Made by a program: the position numbers and the translations under genes. Shown here piece by piece: positions 34,311 through 44,866 of a stretch of DNA of 64,000 nucleotides. The number at the start of each line of letters is the position of its first letter. Position 1 is the first letter of the stretch. Below the pieces are notes generated by a model. That model was not told where the DNA came from and ran no database searches. It saw only the letters and a program-made list of their open reading frames with translations. Location of the stretch: positions 124,001-188,000 of the forward strand of contig NZ_QUHC01000008.1 in assembly GCF_003479425.1 (NCBI RefSeq). The letters are read 5' to 3'. The stretch is from Odoribacter sp. AF15-53. GTDB taxonomy: Bacteria; Bacteroidota; Bacteroidia; Bacteroidales; Marinifilaceae.

Positions 34311-37300
34311 TTATATTAAATTTACGCTCAATCCTAATCCACGAAGCTCATGCAACAACACGTTGAACGATTCCGGGATACCCGGTGTCGGGAGAGGCTC
34401 GCCTTTCACGATATGCTCGTAAGTCTTGGTTCTACCCATCACGTCATCCGACTTCACGGTCAGTATCTCCTGCAAGATATGCGAAGCTCCGAAAGCCTCA
34501 AGTGCCCAAACCTCCATCTCTCCGAAACGCTGACCTCCGAACTGAGCCTTACCTCCAAGAGGTTGCTGCGTGATCAACGAGTAAGGTCCGATAGAACGAG
34601 CATGCATCTTGTCATCAACCATGTGTCCCAGTTTCAGCATGTAAATCACACCCACGGTTGCCGGCTGGTCGAAACGTTCTCCCGTTCCTCCATCATACAA
34701 ATACGTGGTTCCGAATCTAGGTACACCCGCTTCATCCGTGTACTTGTTGATATCTTCCAAAGTAGCACCGTCAAAGATCGGGGTCGCAAACTTCAATCCC
34801 AGATTCTTTCCGGCCCAACCCAACACGGTCTCGAACACCTGTCCCAAGTTCATACGAGAAGGCACACCCAGCGGGTTCAGACAGATATCAACCGGAGTCC
34901 CGTCAGACAAGAACGGCATATCTTCCACCCTTACCACGCGGGATACGATACCCTTGTTACCGTGACGTCCTGCCATCTTATCTCCGATTTGCAATTTACG
35001 CTTCTTAGCCACGTAAACCTTAGCCATCTTGATAATACCGGAAGGAAGCTCGTCACCGACAGTAGCGTTATATTTCTTACGTTTAATCTGTCCCTCGATC
35101 TCCTTGTACTTGATGATATAGTTGTGCAACAAGTCGCGAATCATATCATTCTTCTGCTTGTCGGTCGTCCACTTGTTCGGGTTGATCTGCAAGAAGTCCA
35201 TATTCTGCAACATCTTGTAAGAGAACTTCACGCCCTTCGGAACGATATCCTCATTCAAGTAATTCTTCACGCCTTGCGAAGTCTTACCGTTTACCAACTC
35301 GAACAATTTATCAATCAACAACGAGGTCAAATCACCGACTTTACGTTGGAACTGTTCATCCAACTCGGCCAACAAGTTCTTACCCGCGGCTTTCGTCTTA
35401 CGATCACTCACCGTACGTTGGAACAACTTCTTGTCGATAATAACCCCCTTCAACGACGGGGAAGCCTTCAAAGAAGCATCCTTCACGTCTCCAGCCTTGT
35501 CACCGAAAATAGCTCTCAACAACTTTTCCTCCGGACTTGGATCAGACTCGCCTTTCGGGGTAATCTTACCGATCAGGATATCTCCCGGTTGAACCCGGGC
35601 CCCGATACGGATAATACCGTTCTCGTCCAAATCTTTGGTTGCTTCCTCACTCACGTTCGGAATATCAGCCGTCAACTCTTCCAATCCGCGTTTTGTTTCG
35701 CGAACCTCCAAAGAATACTCGTCCACGTGAACTGATGTGAAGACATCATTCCGCACAATATTCTCAGAAATCACGATAGCATCCTCGTAGTTGTATCCCT
35801 TCCACGGCATGAACGCCACTTTCAGGTTTCGTCCGAGAGCTAACTCCCCTTTCTCTGAAGAATACCCTTCCGTCAGAATCTGCCCTTCTTCCACGCGTTG
35901 ACCTTTCTTCACGATCGGTCTCAGTGAAATCGTCGTACTCTGGTTAGTACGTTGATATTTCGGTAAATAATATTCTTTTGTATCGGATTCAAAGCTTACA
36001 AAAGCCTCTTCCTCCGTACGGTCATACTTAATTACAATCTTACGTCCGTCCACAAAAGAGATCACACCGGGTCCTTCCGCAACAACTTGCGTTCTGGAAT
36101 CCTTGATCAAATTTGCTTCCAAACCGGTACCCACGATCGGAGACTGCGGAGAAATAATAGGAACTGCCTGACGCATCATGTTCGATCCCATCAATGCACG
36201 GTTCGCGTCATCATGCTCCAAGAACGGAATCAAAGAAGCCGCAATAGAAGCAATCTGGTTCGGGGCAACATCGATTAAATCAACATCCTCTCCGGCTGCT
36301 AACGGGAAATCCGCATCTTTTCTGGCTTTTACCCACTTGTTAGTGAATTTACCATTCTCATCCATCGGCGAATTTGCCTGTGCAATAACTAATTCCTCCT
36401 CTTCCTCGGCTGAATAATAGCGAATTCCTTCCTCCGACAAATCCACAACACCATTATTCACCTTCCGGTACGGGGTTTCAATAAATCCAAGGTCATTAAT
36501 CTTAGCGTACACGCAGAGAGAAGAAATCAAACCGATATTCGGTCCCTCAGGCGTCTCGATCGGACACAAACGACCATAGTGAGTATAGTGTACGTCACGC
36601 ACCTCGAATCCGGCACGATCTCTCGAAAGACCACCGGGTCCCAAAGCTGACATACGTCTCTTATGAGTTATCTCGGCCAACGGATTCGTCTGATCCATGA
36701 ACTGAGACAACGCATTTGTTCCGAAGAACGAGTTAATCACCGAAGACAAAATCTTCGAGTTAATCAAGTCAACCGGGGTGAACACCTCGTTGTCTCGCAC
36801 GTTCATTCGTTCACGAATCGTACGGGCCATACGAGCCAATCCTACACCGAATTGATTATATAATTGTTCGCCAACAGTACGTACGCGACGATTGCTCAAG
36901 TGGTCAATATCGTCCACGTCAGTCTTGGCATTCAACAAACGGATCAAATACTTGATGATCTCGATAATATCCTCTTTCGTCAGGATACGGATATCCGGAT
37001 CAGTTGCAAGTCCCAATTTCTTGTTTAACTTGTAACGTCCCACGTCACCCAGATCGTAACGTTTATCCGAGAAGAACAACTTGTCGATCACATCACGGGC
37101 CGTAGCCTCGTCAGGCGGCTCCGAACTACGCAACTGCCTGTAGATGTGCAACACGGCCTCTTTCTCAGAGTTACAGGGGTCTTTCTGTAACGTGTTATAT
37201 ATAATGGCATAATCTGCCAGATTTTGCATCTCTTTGTGAAGAAGGATCGTCTTTGCACCTGACTCGACAATCGCATCAATATGCTCAGGCTCCAGTACCG

Positions 37301-38123
37301 TTTCACGATCAACGATAATCTCGTTACGCTCGATAGAAACTACTTCACCGGTATCTTCATCAACGAAATCTTCAATCCAAGATTTCAAAACACGAGCAGC
37401 CAAACGCCTGCCAACGACTTTCTTCAACCCCGTACGGGAAACATTCACTTCATCCGCGAGACCGAAAATCTCAAGAATATCCTTATCCGTTTCGAAACCG
37501 ATAGCCCGTAAAAGAGTTGTTACCGGTAATTTTTTCTTCCGGTCGATATACGCGTACATCACGTTATTGATGTCCGTGGCGAATTCGATCCAAGAACCCT
37601 TAAACGGAATAATTCTAGCGGAATAAAGCTTCGTACCATTCGCATGAATACTCTGCCCGAAGAAAACACCGGGAGACCTGTGTAACTGAGAAACTACCAC
37701 TCGCTCTGCCCCATTGATCACGAAAGTACCTTTCGGGGTCATGTAAGGAACATTCCCTAAATATACATCCTCGATAACGGTATCAAAATCTTCATGTTCC
37801 GGATCTGTACAGTACAACTTCAATTTCGCCTTCAAGGGTGCGCCGAAAGTCAATCCCTGACCCAGACACTCCTCGATCGTATAGCGAGGCGGATCTATAA
37901 AATAGTCCAAAAATTCTAAAACAAAGTTGTTCCGAGTATCAGTAATAGGAAAATTCTCCTTGAAAACCGTGTAAAGGCCTTCATTCTTTCTGTTCTCAGG
38001 CGTGGTACCTAATTGAAAAAAGTCTTTGAAAGACTTTAATTGCACCTCAAGAAAATCAGGGTATTCCAGCTGATTTTTTATCGACGCAAAGCTTATTCTA
38101 TTGTTTGAATTATATGAAGACAT
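34311..38123 (-). CDS. rpoB: DNA-directed RNA polymerase beta subunit
   Basis: 1270 aa. The rifampicin-pocket segment [20 protein letters not shown] with [20 protein letters not shown], the [17 protein letters not shown] motif, [15 protein letters not shown] and the C-terminal [20 protein letters not shown] identify RpoB. The rifampicin-pocket residues look wild type at the positions I can read (Q, D, H, R, S, L). It lies downstream of rplL across a 93-bp spacer with two hairpins. Confidence 0.99.
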   Translation of the reverse strand: MSSYNSNNRISFASIKNQLEYPDFLEVQLKSFKDFFQLGTTPENRKNEGLYTVFKENFPITDTRNNFVLEFLDYFIDPPRYTIEECLGQGLTFGAPLKAKLKLYCTDPEHEDFDTVIEDVYLGNVPYMTPKGTFVINGAERVVVSQLHRSPGVFFGQSIHANGTKLYSARIIPFKGSWIEFATDINNVMYAYIDRKKKLPVTTLLRAIGFETDKDILEIFGLADEVNVSRTGLKKVVGRRLAARVLKSWIEDFVDEDTGEVVSIERNEIIVDRETVLEPEHIDAIVESGAKTILLHKEMQNLADYAIIYNTLQKDPCNSEKEAVLHIYRQLRSSEPPDEATARDVIDKLFFSDKRYDLGDVGRYKLNKKLGLATDPDIRILTKEDIIEIIKYLIRLLNAKTDVDDIDHLSNRRVRTVGEQLYNQFGVGLARMARTIRERMNVRDNEVFTPVDLINSKILSSVINSFFGTNALSQFMDQTNPLAEITHKRRMSALGPGGLSRDRAGFEVRDVHYTHYGRLCPIETPEGPNIGLISSLCVYAKINDLGFIETPYRKVNNGVVDLSEEGIRYYSAEEEEELVIAQANSPMDENGKFTNKWVKARKDADFPLAAGEDVDLIDVAPNQIASIAASLIPFLEHDDANRALMGSNMMRQAVPIISPQSPIVGTGLEANLIKDSRTQVVAEGPGVISFVDGRKIVIKYDRTEEEAFVSFESDTKEYYLPKYQRTNQSTTISLRPIVKKGQRVEEGQILTEGYSSEKGELALGRNLKVAFMPWKGYNYEDAIVISENIVRNDVFTSVHVDEYSLEVRETKRGLEELTADIPNVSEEATKDLDENGIIRIGARVQPGDILIGKITPKGESDPSPEEKLLRAIFGDKAGDVKDASLKASPSLKGVIIDKKLFQRTVSDRKTKAAGKNLLAELDEQFQRKVGDLTSLLIDKLFELVNGKTSQGVKNYLNEDIVPKGVKFSYKMLQNMDFLQINPNKWTTDKQKNDMIRDLLHNYIIKYKEIEGQIKRKKYNATVGDELPSGIIKMAKVYVAKKRKLQIGDKMAGRHGNKGIVSRVVRVEDMPFLSDGTPVDICLNPLGVPSRMNLGQVFETVLGWAGKNLGLKFATPIFDGATLEDINKYTDEAGVPRFGTTYLYDGGTGERFDQPATVGVIYMLKLGHMVDDKMHARSIGPYSLITQQPLGGKAQFGGQRFGEMEVWALEAFGASHILQEILTVKSDDVMGRTKTYEHIVKGEPLPTPGIPESFNVLLHELRGLGLSVNLI

Positions 38124-38164
38124 CTATTATTTTTTTTGAACCTAAACAATCATAACAACAAAAT

Positions 38165-38211
38165 GGTTTAGAGTCCACATGAGACTCTAAACCTGAAAAC
38201 CGACCGGTTTT
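38165..38211 (-). promoter_or_regulatory. Two hairpins in the rplL-rpoB spacer
   Basis: GGTTTAGAGTC (38165-38175) pairs exactly with 38183-38193 around a 7-nt loop. Next to it AAAACC (38196-38201) pairs with GGTTTT (38206-38211). They sit where many bacteria have an attenuator or RNase site that sets the ratio of L7/L12 to RNA polymerase. Function here is inferred from position. Confidence 0.6.
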
Positions 38212-38216
38212 ATACT

Positions 38217-38594
38217 TTATTTAAGTTCAACTTCAGCTCCTGCTTCTTCTAATTGAGCTTTCAGTGTGTTAGCTTCTTCTTTAGAAACTTTTTCTTTCAA
38301 TGGAGCCGGAGCCTTGTCAACTACTTCTTTAGCCTCTTTCAAACCAAGACCGGTCAATTCTTTTACTAACTTAACAACAGCTAATTTAGCAGCACCAGCT
38401 GATTTAAGAATTACATCGAATTCTGTTTGCTCTGCTTCAGCGGCAGCAGCACCACCAGCTGCAGGAGCAGCAACAGCTACAGCAGCTGCTGCAGGTTCGA
38501 TTCCGTACTCTTCTTTTAAAATATCAGCTAATTCTTTTACGTCTTTTACGGTAAGGTTTACTAGCTCTTCTGCAAGTTTTTTCAAATCTGCCAT
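38217..38594 (-). CDS. rplL: Ribosomal protein bL12 (L7/L12)
   Basis: 125 aa. N-terminal dimerisation domain ([20 protein letters not shown]), an Ala-rich hinge ([20 protein letters not shown], about 36-55) and the globular factor-binding domain ([20 protein letters not shown] ... [20 protein letters not shown]). It forms the ribosomal stalk with L10 and recruits EF-Tu and EF-G. It follows rplJ by 41 bp. Confidence 0.99.
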   Translation of the reverse strand: MADLKKLAEELVNLTVKDVKELADILKEEYGIEPAAAAVAVAAPAAGGAAAAEAEQTEFDVILKSAGAAKLAVVKLVKELTGLGLKEAKEVVDKAPAPLKEKVSKEEANTLKAQLEEAGAEVELK

Positions 38595-38635
38595 TTCTAT
38601 ACTATTTAAAATTGTTTGTTAACTAAACTATAAAA

Positions 38636-39154
38636 TTATTCTTTTTCAGAAAGTGTTTTAACAACACCAGCGATTGTATTTTGTCCGGATTGCAATGCGG
38701 AAATAACATTCTGCATCGGTGCTTGCAACATCGCGATGATGTCTGCAATCAACTCTTCCTTAGACTTGATACTAATCAACGATTCAAGCTGATCCTCGCC
38801 AACATAACTACATTCCTCAACGAAAGCAGCCTTGAATACCGGCTTATCTTTCTTCTTACGAAATTCTTTGATCAGTTTCGCGGGACCGTTTCCGGTATCA
38901 CACAACATGATCGCGCTATCGCCTTTCAACGCGGAGAAAATCTCCTCGTAATTGTTGTTAGCGTTTTCCAAAGCCTTTCTCAGCAAAGTATTTTTCACCT
39001 GCACCAGTTTGATGTTGGCATCAAAACAAGCCCGACGCAAAGCCTGTGTGTCGACAGCGTCAAGACCGGAAATGTCACTAACATACAAGTGCTTGTAAGA
39101 ATTCACTTGCTCCGTCAAGGTTTCTATTACGACTTTTTTATCTTCTTTTTTCAT
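38636..39154 (-). CDS. rplJ: Ribosomal protein uL10
   Basis: 172 aa. MKKEDKKVVIETLTEQVNSY, the core VDTQALRRACFDANIKLVQV with KNTLLRKALE, and a C-terminal helix that carries the L12 dimers (MLQAPMQNVISALQSGQNTI). Stalk base protein, binding 23S rRNA with L11. Between rplA (29 bp upstream) and rplL. Confidence 0.98.
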   Translation of the reverse strand: MKKEDKKVVIETLTEQVNSYKHLYVSDISGLDAVDTQALRRACFDANIKLVQVKNTLLRKALENANNNYEEIFSALKGDSAIMLCDTGNGPAKLIKEFRKKKDKPVFKAAFVEECSYVGEDQLESLISIKSKEELIADIIAMLQAPMQNVISALQSGQNTIAGVVKTLSEKE

Positions 39155-39183
39155 ACTACTGAAGTCCTTTTTAGATTACTACA

Positions 39184-39879
39184 TTAATCAAGTAAAGTCT
39201 TTTGGTCTACTTGAATACCGGGACTCATCGTACTTGACAGATACACGCTCTTGATATAAGTACCCTTCGCGGCTGCCGGTTTCAATTTATTGATCACGTT
39301 CAAGAATTCTATCGCGTTCTCCATAATCTTGTTCGGCTCGAATGTAACTTTACCAATAGAAGCGTGAATAATACCGAATTTGTCAACTTTAAAGTCGATC
39401 TTACCCGCCTTAACCTCGGTAACAGCTTTCCCGATTTCCGGGGTTACAGTACCGCTTTTCGGGTTAGGCATCAATCCACGAGGACCCAAAATTCTACCAA
39501 GAGCACCGACTTTACCCATTACAGAAGGCATCGTGATGATAATATCGATATCGGTCCAACCGCCTTTCAATTTCTCGATATATTCATCCAAACCCACGTA
39601 ATCCGCACCGGCTGCTTTAGCTTCTTCCACCTTGTCAGGCGTACACAAAACCAAAACTCTTACTTGTTTACCGGTACCGTGAGGTAAAGTACACACGCCG
39701 CGCACCATTTGATTGGCTTTACGCGGGTCTACACCCAGTCGAACGTCCATGTCAACTGACGCATCAAACTTCGTGAAAGTCACTTCCTTCACAAGCTGTG
39801 CGGCCTCGTCGATAGAATATACTTTTCCACCTTCGATCTTCGCTAAAGCTAACTTCTTATTTTTTGTCAGTTTACTCAT
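39184..39879 (-). CDS. rplA: Ribosomal protein uL1
   Basis: 231 aa. Landmarks are [33 protein letters not shown], and [19 protein letters not shown]. It builds the L1 stalk at the E site and in many bacteria represses its own mRNA (rplKA). It follows rplK by 24 bp. Confidence 0.99.
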   Translation of the reverse strand: MSKLTKNKKLALAKIEGGKVYSIDEAAQLVKEVTFTKFDASVDMDVRLGVDPRKANQMVRGVCTLPHGTGKQVRVLVLCTPDKVEEAKAAGADYVGLDEYIEKLKGGWTDIDIIITMPSVMGKVGALGRILGPRGLMPNPKSGTVTPEIGKAVTEVKAGKIDFKVDKFGIIHASIGKVTFEPNKIMENAIEFLNVINKLKPAAAKGTYIKSVYLSSTMSPGIQVDQKTLLD

Positions 39880-39903
39880 TACGTTTGAAGTGTTACAAGT
39901 TCA

Positions 39904-40341
39904 TTAAAAAGGTCTGTCACCGGTTACGGTTATACCCATACTTCTGGCAGTACCAGCTACCATACTCATTGCTTTCTCGATTTCAAAAGCGTTCAAATCT
40001 TTCATCTTGTCCGTAGCAATTCCCTTCACTTGTTCCCAAGTGATAGAAGCCACCTTCTTACGATTGGGCTCTGCGGAACCGGATTTGATTTTAGCGACTT
40101 CCAAAAGTTGAATAGCAACAGGAGGTTGTTTTGTAATAAAATCAAACGATTTATCACCATACACCTGTATAATTACCGGGATGATCTTTCCTGCCTGCTC
40201 CTGAGTTCTAGCGTTAAATTGCTTACAGAAGTCCATGATATTGACTCCCTTAGAACCTAGCGCCGGTCCTACTGGAGGAGACGGGTTTGCAGCTCCGGCT
40301 TTAATTTGCAGCTTGATAATAGCTTCAACTTGTTTTGCCAT
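39904..40341 (-). CDS. rplK: Ribosomal protein uL11
   Basis: 145 aa. [40 protein letters not shown], and the C-terminal rRNA-binding domain ([16 protein letters not shown]). Part of the GTPase-associated centre. First of the four stalk-region protein genes after nusG (23 bp spacing). Confidence 0.99.
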   Translation of the reverse strand: MAKQVEAIIKLQIKAGAANPSPPVGPALGSKGVNIMDFCKQFNARTQEQAGKIIPVIIQVYGDKSFDFITKQPPVAIQLLEVAKIKSGSAEPNRKKVASITWEQVKGIATDKMKDLNAFEIEKAMSMVAGTARSMGITVTGDRPF

Positions 40342-40364
40342 GATTGTTTTTAATCAAATAATTG

Positions 40365-40913
40365 TTATTCTTTTTCTACCTGCATGAAACTTAATTCGAG
40401 TGGCGTTTTCCGTCCGAAAATCTTGACAATTACTTTCAAGCGTTTCTTGTCGGTATTCACCTCCTCTATCACACCGGTAAAACCATTAAACGGTCCGTCA
40501 GTCACTTTAACCGACTCGCCCACGAAATAAGGGATACTTATTTCTTCTGGTTGTTCCGCAAGTTCATCCACCGTACCCAGAATTCGGTTTACCTCTGCTT
40601 GACGCATCGGTACAGGGTCTCCTCCTTTGGTCTCTCCCAGGAAGCCTATCACATTCGTGATGTCACGAAGTATGTGGGGGATTTCTCCAACGAGCGCGGC
40701 CTCGATCAATACGTAACCCGGATAAAGATTTCGCTCACTGCTATACTTTTTCCCGTTGCGCACTTGATACACCTTCTCGGCAGGTACCAAAACCTGTGAA
40801 ACGTAATCCTGAAGCCCTAAACTGGCGATTTCGTTTTCGATGTACTCCTTTACTTTCTTCTCTTTACCTCCAATGGTTCGAAGTACATACCATCTTTTTT
40901 TCATTTCAGCCAT
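40365..40913 (-). CDS. nusG: Transcription termination/antitermination factor NusG
   Basis: 182 aa. The NGN domain (KKRWYVLRTIGGKEKKVKEY, NLYPGYVLIEAAL, NVIGFLGETKGGDPVPM) is followed by a KOW domain (GESVKVTDGPFNGFTGVIEE). It binds elongating RNA polymerase and couples it to the ribosome or Rho. 18 bp downstream of secE. Confidence 0.98.
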   Translation of the reverse strand: MAEMKKRWYVLRTIGGKEKKVKEYIENEIASLGLQDYVSQVLVPAEKVYQVRNGKKYSSERNLYPGYVLIEAALVGEIPHILRDITNVIGFLGETKGGDPVPMRQAEVNRILGTVDELAEQPEEISIPYFVGESVKVTDGPFNGFTGVIEEVNTDKKRLKVIVKIFGRKTPLELSFMQVEKE

Positions 40914-40931
40914 GTCAGACCCCCAAGATTT

Positions 40932-41123
40932 TTAGTAAAACAAATTATATATACCGGTCACAATGTGTCTGAACGAAAAGTCCATCGCGAAAATGCAAAG
41001 AGCTATGATAACGGAAGCGATCATCACAATCGTTGCACTACTCTGGAGCTCAGACCATGTAGGCCAAGTTACTTTATTAACCAGCTCGTTATAAACATCT
41101 GATATATAAGTCTTAATTTTCAT
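40932..41123 (-). CDS. secE: Preprotein translocase subunit SecE
   Basis: 63 aa with one C-terminal transmembrane helix (about 29-52) preceded by the amphipathic segment VYNELVNKVTWPTWSELQSS. Stabilises SecY in the translocon. Standard position between tRNA-Trp and nusG. Confidence 0.97.
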   Translation of the reverse strand: MKIKTYISDVYNELVNKVTWPTWSELQSSATIVMIASVIIALCIFAMDFSFRHIVTGIYNLFY

Positions 41124-41142
41124 TTGTTCTATTTTTAAGTTG

Positions 41143-41215
41143 CACGGGAGGAGAGGTTCGAACTCCCGACCCTCGGTTTTGGAGACCGATGCTCTACCAA
41201 CTGAGCCACTCCCGT
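41143..41215 (-). tRNA. tRNA-Trp (anticodon CCA)
   Basis: 73 nt on the minus strand fold as a complete cloverleaf. The acceptor pair is ACGGGAG/CTCCCGT. The D arm is GCTC-AGTTGGTA-GAGC. The anticodon stem TCGGT/ACCGA has loop CTCCAAA, so the anticodon is CCA. The T arm is GGGAG-TTCGAAC-CTCTC, with discriminator G. The 3' CCA is not encoded. It lies between tuf and secE, a usual position for tRNA-Trp. Confidence 0.97.
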
Positions 41216-41219
41216 ATGT

Positions 41220-41239
41220 GGGCCGACCGAGGCCGGCCC
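41220..41239 (-). other. GC-rich hairpin between tuf and tRNA-Trp
   Basis: GGGCCG (41220-41225) and CGGCCC (41234-41239) pair around an 8-nt loop, 4 bp from the tRNA 5' end. It lacks a T-run, so it is probably a processing or partial-termination element after tuf rather than a full terminator. Confidence 0.5.
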
Positions 41240-41260
41240 TATTTTATTCTATTCCTTGAA

Positions 41261-42448
41261 TCATTCAAGAATTTCGGTAATCTGACCAGCACCTACGGTT
41301 CTACCACCCTCACGGATAGCGAAACGCAAACCTACTGAACAAGCAACCGGAGTGATCAACTCAACAGAGATCGTCAAGTTATCACCAGGCATTACCATCT
41401 CGCGTCCTTCCGGAAGAGTGATTTCACCGGTAACGTCCAAAGTACGGATATAGAACTGAGGTCTGTATCTGTTGTGGAACGGAGTGTGACGACCACCTTC
41501 TTCTTTTTTCAAGATATAAACCTCAGCTTTGAATTTAGCATGCGGTTTAACAGAACCCGGTTTTGCCAATACCATACCACGTTTGATCTCGTCTTTATCG
41601 ATACCACGAAGCAACAAACCAACGTTATCACCAGCTTGACCTTCGTCAAGAATCTTACGGAACATTTCAACTCCGGTACATACGGTTTTCTTACCGTCAG
41701 CACCCAAACCGATAATTTCCAACTCATCACCCGTGTGAACGATACCAGTTTCGATACGACCGGTAGCAACAGTTCCACGACCAGTGATAGAGAACACGTC
41801 CTCAACAGGCATCAAGAACGCTTTGTCTACTGCACGTTGCGGCAACTCGATCCAGTTGTCAACAGCGTCCATCAACTCCATTACTTTCTCTTCCCATTTT
41901 GCTTCTCCGTTCAATGCACCAAGAGCAGAACCCAAGATCACCGGAGTATTGTCACCGTCATATTGATAGAAAGACAACAATTCGCGAACTTCCATCTCAA
42001 CCAATTCCAACATTTCTGGGTCATCCACCATATCCACCTTGTTCAAGAACACAACGATTCTCGGAACGTTTACCTGACGAGCTAAAAGGATGTGCTCACG
42101 GGTCTGAGGCATCGGACCATCGGTAGCGGCACAAACCAAGATAGCACCGTCCATCTGAGCAGCACCAGTTACCATGTTCTTTACATAGTCGGCGTGTCCC
42201 GGACAGTCAACGTGTGCATAGTGACGATTTGCAGTCTGATATTCTACGTGAGAAGTATTAATGGTGATACCTCTTTCTTTTTCTTCAGGAGCGTTATCAA
42301 TAGAATCGAATGAACGCAATTCAGAAAGACCTTTTTTCGCTAATACCGTAGTGATAGCAGCCGTCAAAGTAGTTTTACCGTGGTCAACGTGACCGATAGT
42401 ACCAATATTTACGTGTGGTTTGGACCTGTCAAAATGTTCTTTAGCCAT
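41261..42448 (-). CDS. tuf: Elongation factor Tu
   Basis: 395 aa from [14 protein letters not shown] at 42448; the 10 extra codons upstream in the frame are not conserved. G1 GHVDHGKT, G2 region [13 protein letters not shown]3 [10 protein letters not shown]4 NKVDM, and domains 2-3 ([29 protein letters not shown]) are intact. Delivers aminoacyl-tRNA to the ribosome. A strong promoter of its own (42571-42602) precedes it, downstream of hpf. Confidence 0.99.
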   Translation of the reverse strand: MAKEHFDRSKPHVNIGTIGHVDHGKTTLTAAITTVLAKKGLSELRSFDSIDNAPEEKERGITINTSHVEYQTANRHYAHVDCPGHADYVKNMVTGAAQMDGAILVCAATDGPMPQTREHILLARQVNVPRIVVFLNKVDMVDDPEMLELVEMEVRELLSFYQYDGDNTPVILGSALGALNGEAKWEEKVMELMDAVDNWIELPQRAVDKAFLMPVEDVFSITGRGTVATGRIETGIVHTGDELEIIGLGADGKKTVCTGVEMFRKILDEGQAGDNVGLLLRGIDKDEIKRGMVLAKPGSVKPHAKFKAEVYILKKEEGGRHTPFHNRYRPQFYIRTLDVTGEITLPEGREMVMPGDNLTISVELITPVACSVGLRFAIREGGRTVGAGQITEILE

Positions 42449-42570
42449 AACTCTAAAACAATTTTTATTATTAAACAATTTATCTCAATAACTCAATTCC
42501 ATGCAAGTAACTCGCTGTTTTCCTGAATCTTAATCAAGCAAGTGCGAGAAAACCCATTTAATTTGGCTTG

Positions 42571-42602
42571 CAAATGTACAAATTAAAAATCATATCTCAC
42601 AA
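42571..42602 (-). promoter_or_regulatory. tuf promoter
   Basis: Minus strand TTG (42600-42602, within TTGTG), about 21 bp, then TACATTTG (42571-42578), an exact TAnnTTTG match. It lies in the 172-bp hpf-tuf spacer, which contains no tRNA genes here, unlike some Bacteroidales. Confidence 0.65.
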
Positions 42603-42620
42603 TAAATGAGATCATTTTTC

Positions 42621-42917
42621 TTAATTTTCTCTTTTTTCTTTTACTTTAACGAGTTGTCTCTTCAATACATCGTACAATTCGTCAACCGTCTCTTCAAAGG
42701 TTTTCGCGTTCTTTTTAGCGAACACGTCCTGCCCTTTGACATCAACATGCACCTCGGTCAGTTTATTTTCAAGGTGGTCATCCTTTTCCAACTTCAAAGT
42801 AACATCCACCCCCATAATACCGTCATGGTACTTTTCCAATTTCGAAAATTTCTTGTTGATGAAATCCTCCAGCACTGGATTCACTGAAAAACCTACAGGA
42901 TTAATTCTAATTTCCAT
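42621..42917 (-). CDS. hpf: Ribosome hibernation-promoting factor, short form
   Basis: 98 aa of the HPF/YfiA (RaiA) family: MEIRINPVGFSVNPVLEDFI, a beta-alpha-beta core (GVDVTLKLEKDDHLENKLTE) and VKGQDVFAKKNAKTFEETVD. It lacks the C-terminal dimerisation domain of long HPF. Binds the 30S decoding region in stationary phase. 18 bp downstream of the recombinase gene. Confidence 0.93.
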   Translation of the reverse strand: MEIRINPVGFSVNPVLEDFINKKFSKLEKYHDGIMGVDVTLKLEKDDHLENKLTEVHVDVKGQDVFAKKNAKTFEETVDELYDVLKRQLVKVKEKREN

Positions 42918-42935
42918 ATCGTTTCCTCCTATAAT

Positions 42936-43838
42936 TTATGCTCGCGGGTGAGCTTGTTTAAAAATCTTCAACATCTTTTCCACCGAATTGTGAGTATACA
43001 CCTGAGTGGCAGCCAAACTAGAATGTCCGAGCAACTCCTTGATCCCCTGGATTGGCGCCCCGTTATCCAACAGGTGCGTGGCAAAAGAATGCCTCAACAC
43101 GTGCGGGCTGCGCTTTGACAAAGAAGTATGCTCCCCCAGCTCTTTCGTCACCAAGCGGTAGACAAAATTCGCGTAGATCGGATCTCCTTTATCCGTCACG
43201 AAAAACATACCATGTTCTTGTTCAACGATACGCTTTCTGGTTTCCAGATAACACTCCACGTCCTGCATCAACTCGCTCACGATCGGAATCTCCCGCTCTT
43301 TTCCTCCCTTACCGTGAACACGAATACAACGCCGTGAAAGATCAACATCTTCAACTTTCAATCCAACAATTTCAGAACGTCTCATTCCAGTATCGTAAGC
43401 CATCAACAAAATCAGGAAGTTTCTCAAACCGGAGAAACCCTCTCCCTTTTCCGCGTCGTTCAACGTGTTTTCCATATCCTCTTCTCTCACGAAAACCGGT
43501 AATCGCTTCGGTAGCTTCGGCCCGCTGATACCTTCAGCGGGATTCTCCTTTACCACCTTTTCTTTTACCAGAAAACGGAAAAACGCCTTCACGCTACTCA
43601 ACTTACGTTTGCCAGAGGCAGCACTCAACTTATCCCCTGCAGCACTCAAGTCCCCCCTCATCTCCGCGACGATCCATGCTCTCACAAGCTTGGTCGTTAT
43701 CCGGGAAAAATTCTCATCACTTTTTTTTAATCCACAGAATTCGTAGAACTGGTACAAATCAGTTTTATAAGCAGTTATCGTGTGAACGGAATAACGTTTC
43801 ACGTCGCTCAAATACTTCAAAAACCTCTCTATCTGCAT
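42936..43838 (-). CDS. Tyrosine recombinase, XerC/XerD type
   Basis: 300 aa from the second Met. The N-terminal SAM-like core-binding domain (about 1-85) and the catalytic domain have all six active-site residues visible: Arg in DTGMRRSEIVG, Lys in GKGGKEREIP, HVLRHSFATHLL (His, Arg), GHSSLAATQVYTH (His, Tyr). Normal length for chromosomal XerC/D, which resolve chromosome dimers at dif. It lies between rpsU and hpf, a conserved housekeeping place, so it is not an integron or phage integrase. Whether it is XerC or XerD cannot be decided here. Confidence 0.93.
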   Translation of the reverse strand: MQIERFLKYLSDVKRYSVHTITAYKTDLYQFYEFCGLKKSDENFSRITTKLVRAWIVAEMRGDLSAAGDKLSAASGKRKLSSVKAFFRFLVKEKVVKENPAEGISGPKLPKRLPVFVREEDMENTLNDAEKGEGFSGLRNFLILLMAYDTGMRRSEIVGLKVEDVDLSRRCIRVHGKGGKEREIPIVSELMQDVECYLETRKRIVEQEHGMFFVTDKGDPIYANFVYRLVTKELGEHTSLSKRSPHVLRHSFATHLLDNGAPIQGIKELLGHSSLAATQVYTHNSVEKMLKIFKQAHPRA

Positions 43839-43906
43839 CATTCCTACTATTTTAAAGACGTAAGCAAGTTACGCCTTTTGTTTGGAAAAACAAAGAAAGT
43901 GATCGA

Positions 43907-44098
43907 TTATTCTTCTGCTTGTTGTAAAGATTGACGATAAATAGCCTTCATCCGAGCAACTCTGTTGCGAATAGACGGCTTCGTGAAAGCCTGACGATCT
44001 CTCAGCTCTTTAATAACGCCGGTTTTTTCGAATTTTCTCTTGAATTTCTTCAATGCTCTCTCAATATTTTCGCCTTCTTTTAATGGTACAATTATCAT
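43907..44098 (-). CDS. rpsU: Ribosomal protein bS21
   Basis: 63 aa, basic: MIIVPLKEGENIERALKKFK, KRKFEKTGVIKELRDRQAFT, then an Arg-rich C terminus. Small-subunit protein near the anti-Shine-Dalgarno region; in Bacteroidetes the S21/S18/S6 neighbourhood is known to sequester the 16S tail. First gene of the unit rpsU, xer, hpf. Confidence 0.97.
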   Translation of the reverse strand: MIIVPLKEGENIERALKKFKRKFEKTGVIKELRDRQAFTKPSIRNRVARMKAIYRQSLQQAEE

Positions 44099-44269
44099 GA
44101 TTTTTAATTTTAAAAAATGAATACTTTATTATAATACAAAAACTTTGCAACACATCAACATGCTGCTAACGAACTAAATATATGTACATTCTTTACTATC
44201 TCAAAAATAATTGACCACCCCCTTTCAAGCGGATTGAAGTTTATATTTAACAATTCGAAAAACTGGCTG

Positions 44270-44300
44270 CAAAGATAAATCAATTAATCGAGATATGAAA
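44270..44300 (-). promoter_or_regulatory. Probable rpsU promoter
   Basis: TTTC (44297-44300), 19 bp, TATCTTTG (44270-44277) on the minus strand. The -7 box is an exact match and the -33 box is weak. It implies a leader of about 160 nt. The remaining spacer 44099-44506 shows no gene or RNA fold that I recognise. Confidence 0.5.
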
Positions 44301-44506
44301 ATAATATCTCATTTTAAACACTCAAAGCCACTCACTATTAAGATCCATCGGCAAAAATCACGTCTTTATTGATAAATATGCCGAATTCTTAATGACACTG
44401 GCTTTCATATACACCCCGGCCCCCCGGACAACAAGCGATCCGAACAAAGCTTATATTTAAATGTATCACCATGGAAGAGTTTGAGGCCAACCCGGGATGA
44501 CAACCA

Positions 44507-44554
44507 TTTTTAAATGAATTGAGGCCGAAAGATTCGCCCTCAATTCATTTAAAA
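44507..44554. terminator. 18-bp hairpin behind the TPR gene
   Basis: TTTTAAATGAATTGAGG (from 44507) pairs with CCTCAATTCATTTAAAA (to 44554) around a 12-nt loop. It lies 21 bp beyond the stop codon at 44576. A-rich and T-rich ends make it a possible terminator in either direction, though the T-run is short. Confidence 0.65.
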
Positions 44555-44575
44555 CTTCAATTTAATAAAACCTTT

Positions 44576-44857
44576 TCACGGGTTCAACAAATCCTTGCAA
44601 AAATAATTAAGTATCCCGTTGATCATATCCAAATAATTCTTCGCCTTCATGTTTTCCGGGTTGATCCGCATCACTTCATTCAGATGATTCAAGGCTTGTG
44701 TCGTGTTCCCCATGGCATAATAAACAGCTCCCAACTCCAACAACACCAATTCACGTTCACCCTCGTTCTTTTCCAACATCTGTTGAAGCATCGCGATAGC
44801 GTCTTCTCTCCTGCCCTGTTTTGCCAATTGTTTTGCTTCTTCTATTCCCATATTCAA
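44576..44857 (-). CDS. Small TPR-repeat protein
   Basis: 93 aa, cytoplasmic. Two and a half tetratricopeptide repeats: EEAKQLAKQGRREDAIAMLQ, ELVLLELGAVYYAMGNTTQA, LNHLNEVMRINPENMKAKNY. The pattern of small and bulky residues is clear (A-Y-A/L-G-N, P at repeat ends). A scaffold for a protein partner, identity unknown. It starts 9 bp after the Rpn-family gene and is probably cotranscribed with it, but the pair need not be functionally linked. Confidence 0.8.
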   Translation of the reverse strand: MNMGIEEAKQLAKQGRREDAIAMLQQMLEKNEGERELVLLELGAVYYAMGNTTQALNHLNEVMRINPENMKAKNYLDMINGILNYFCKDLLNP

Positions 44858-44866
44858 ATCTCTTTA

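Noticed and set aside
34350..35735. 461-codon open frame on the plus strand inside rpoB
   Set aside because: It is exactly antisense to the conserved rpoB core; its sequence is rich in His/Arg/Ser without any domain pattern, as expected of a reverse-strand shadow.
42479..42620. tRNA genes between hpf and tuf, as in some Bacteroidales
   Set aside because: I looked for GTTC-arm and cloverleaf patterns on both strands and found none; only the promoter is present.
42936..43838. Tyrosine recombinase as the integrase of a mobile element
   Set aside because: It has normal XerC/D length and lies between rpsU and hpf, a conserved housekeeping order, with no att-like repeats or cargo.
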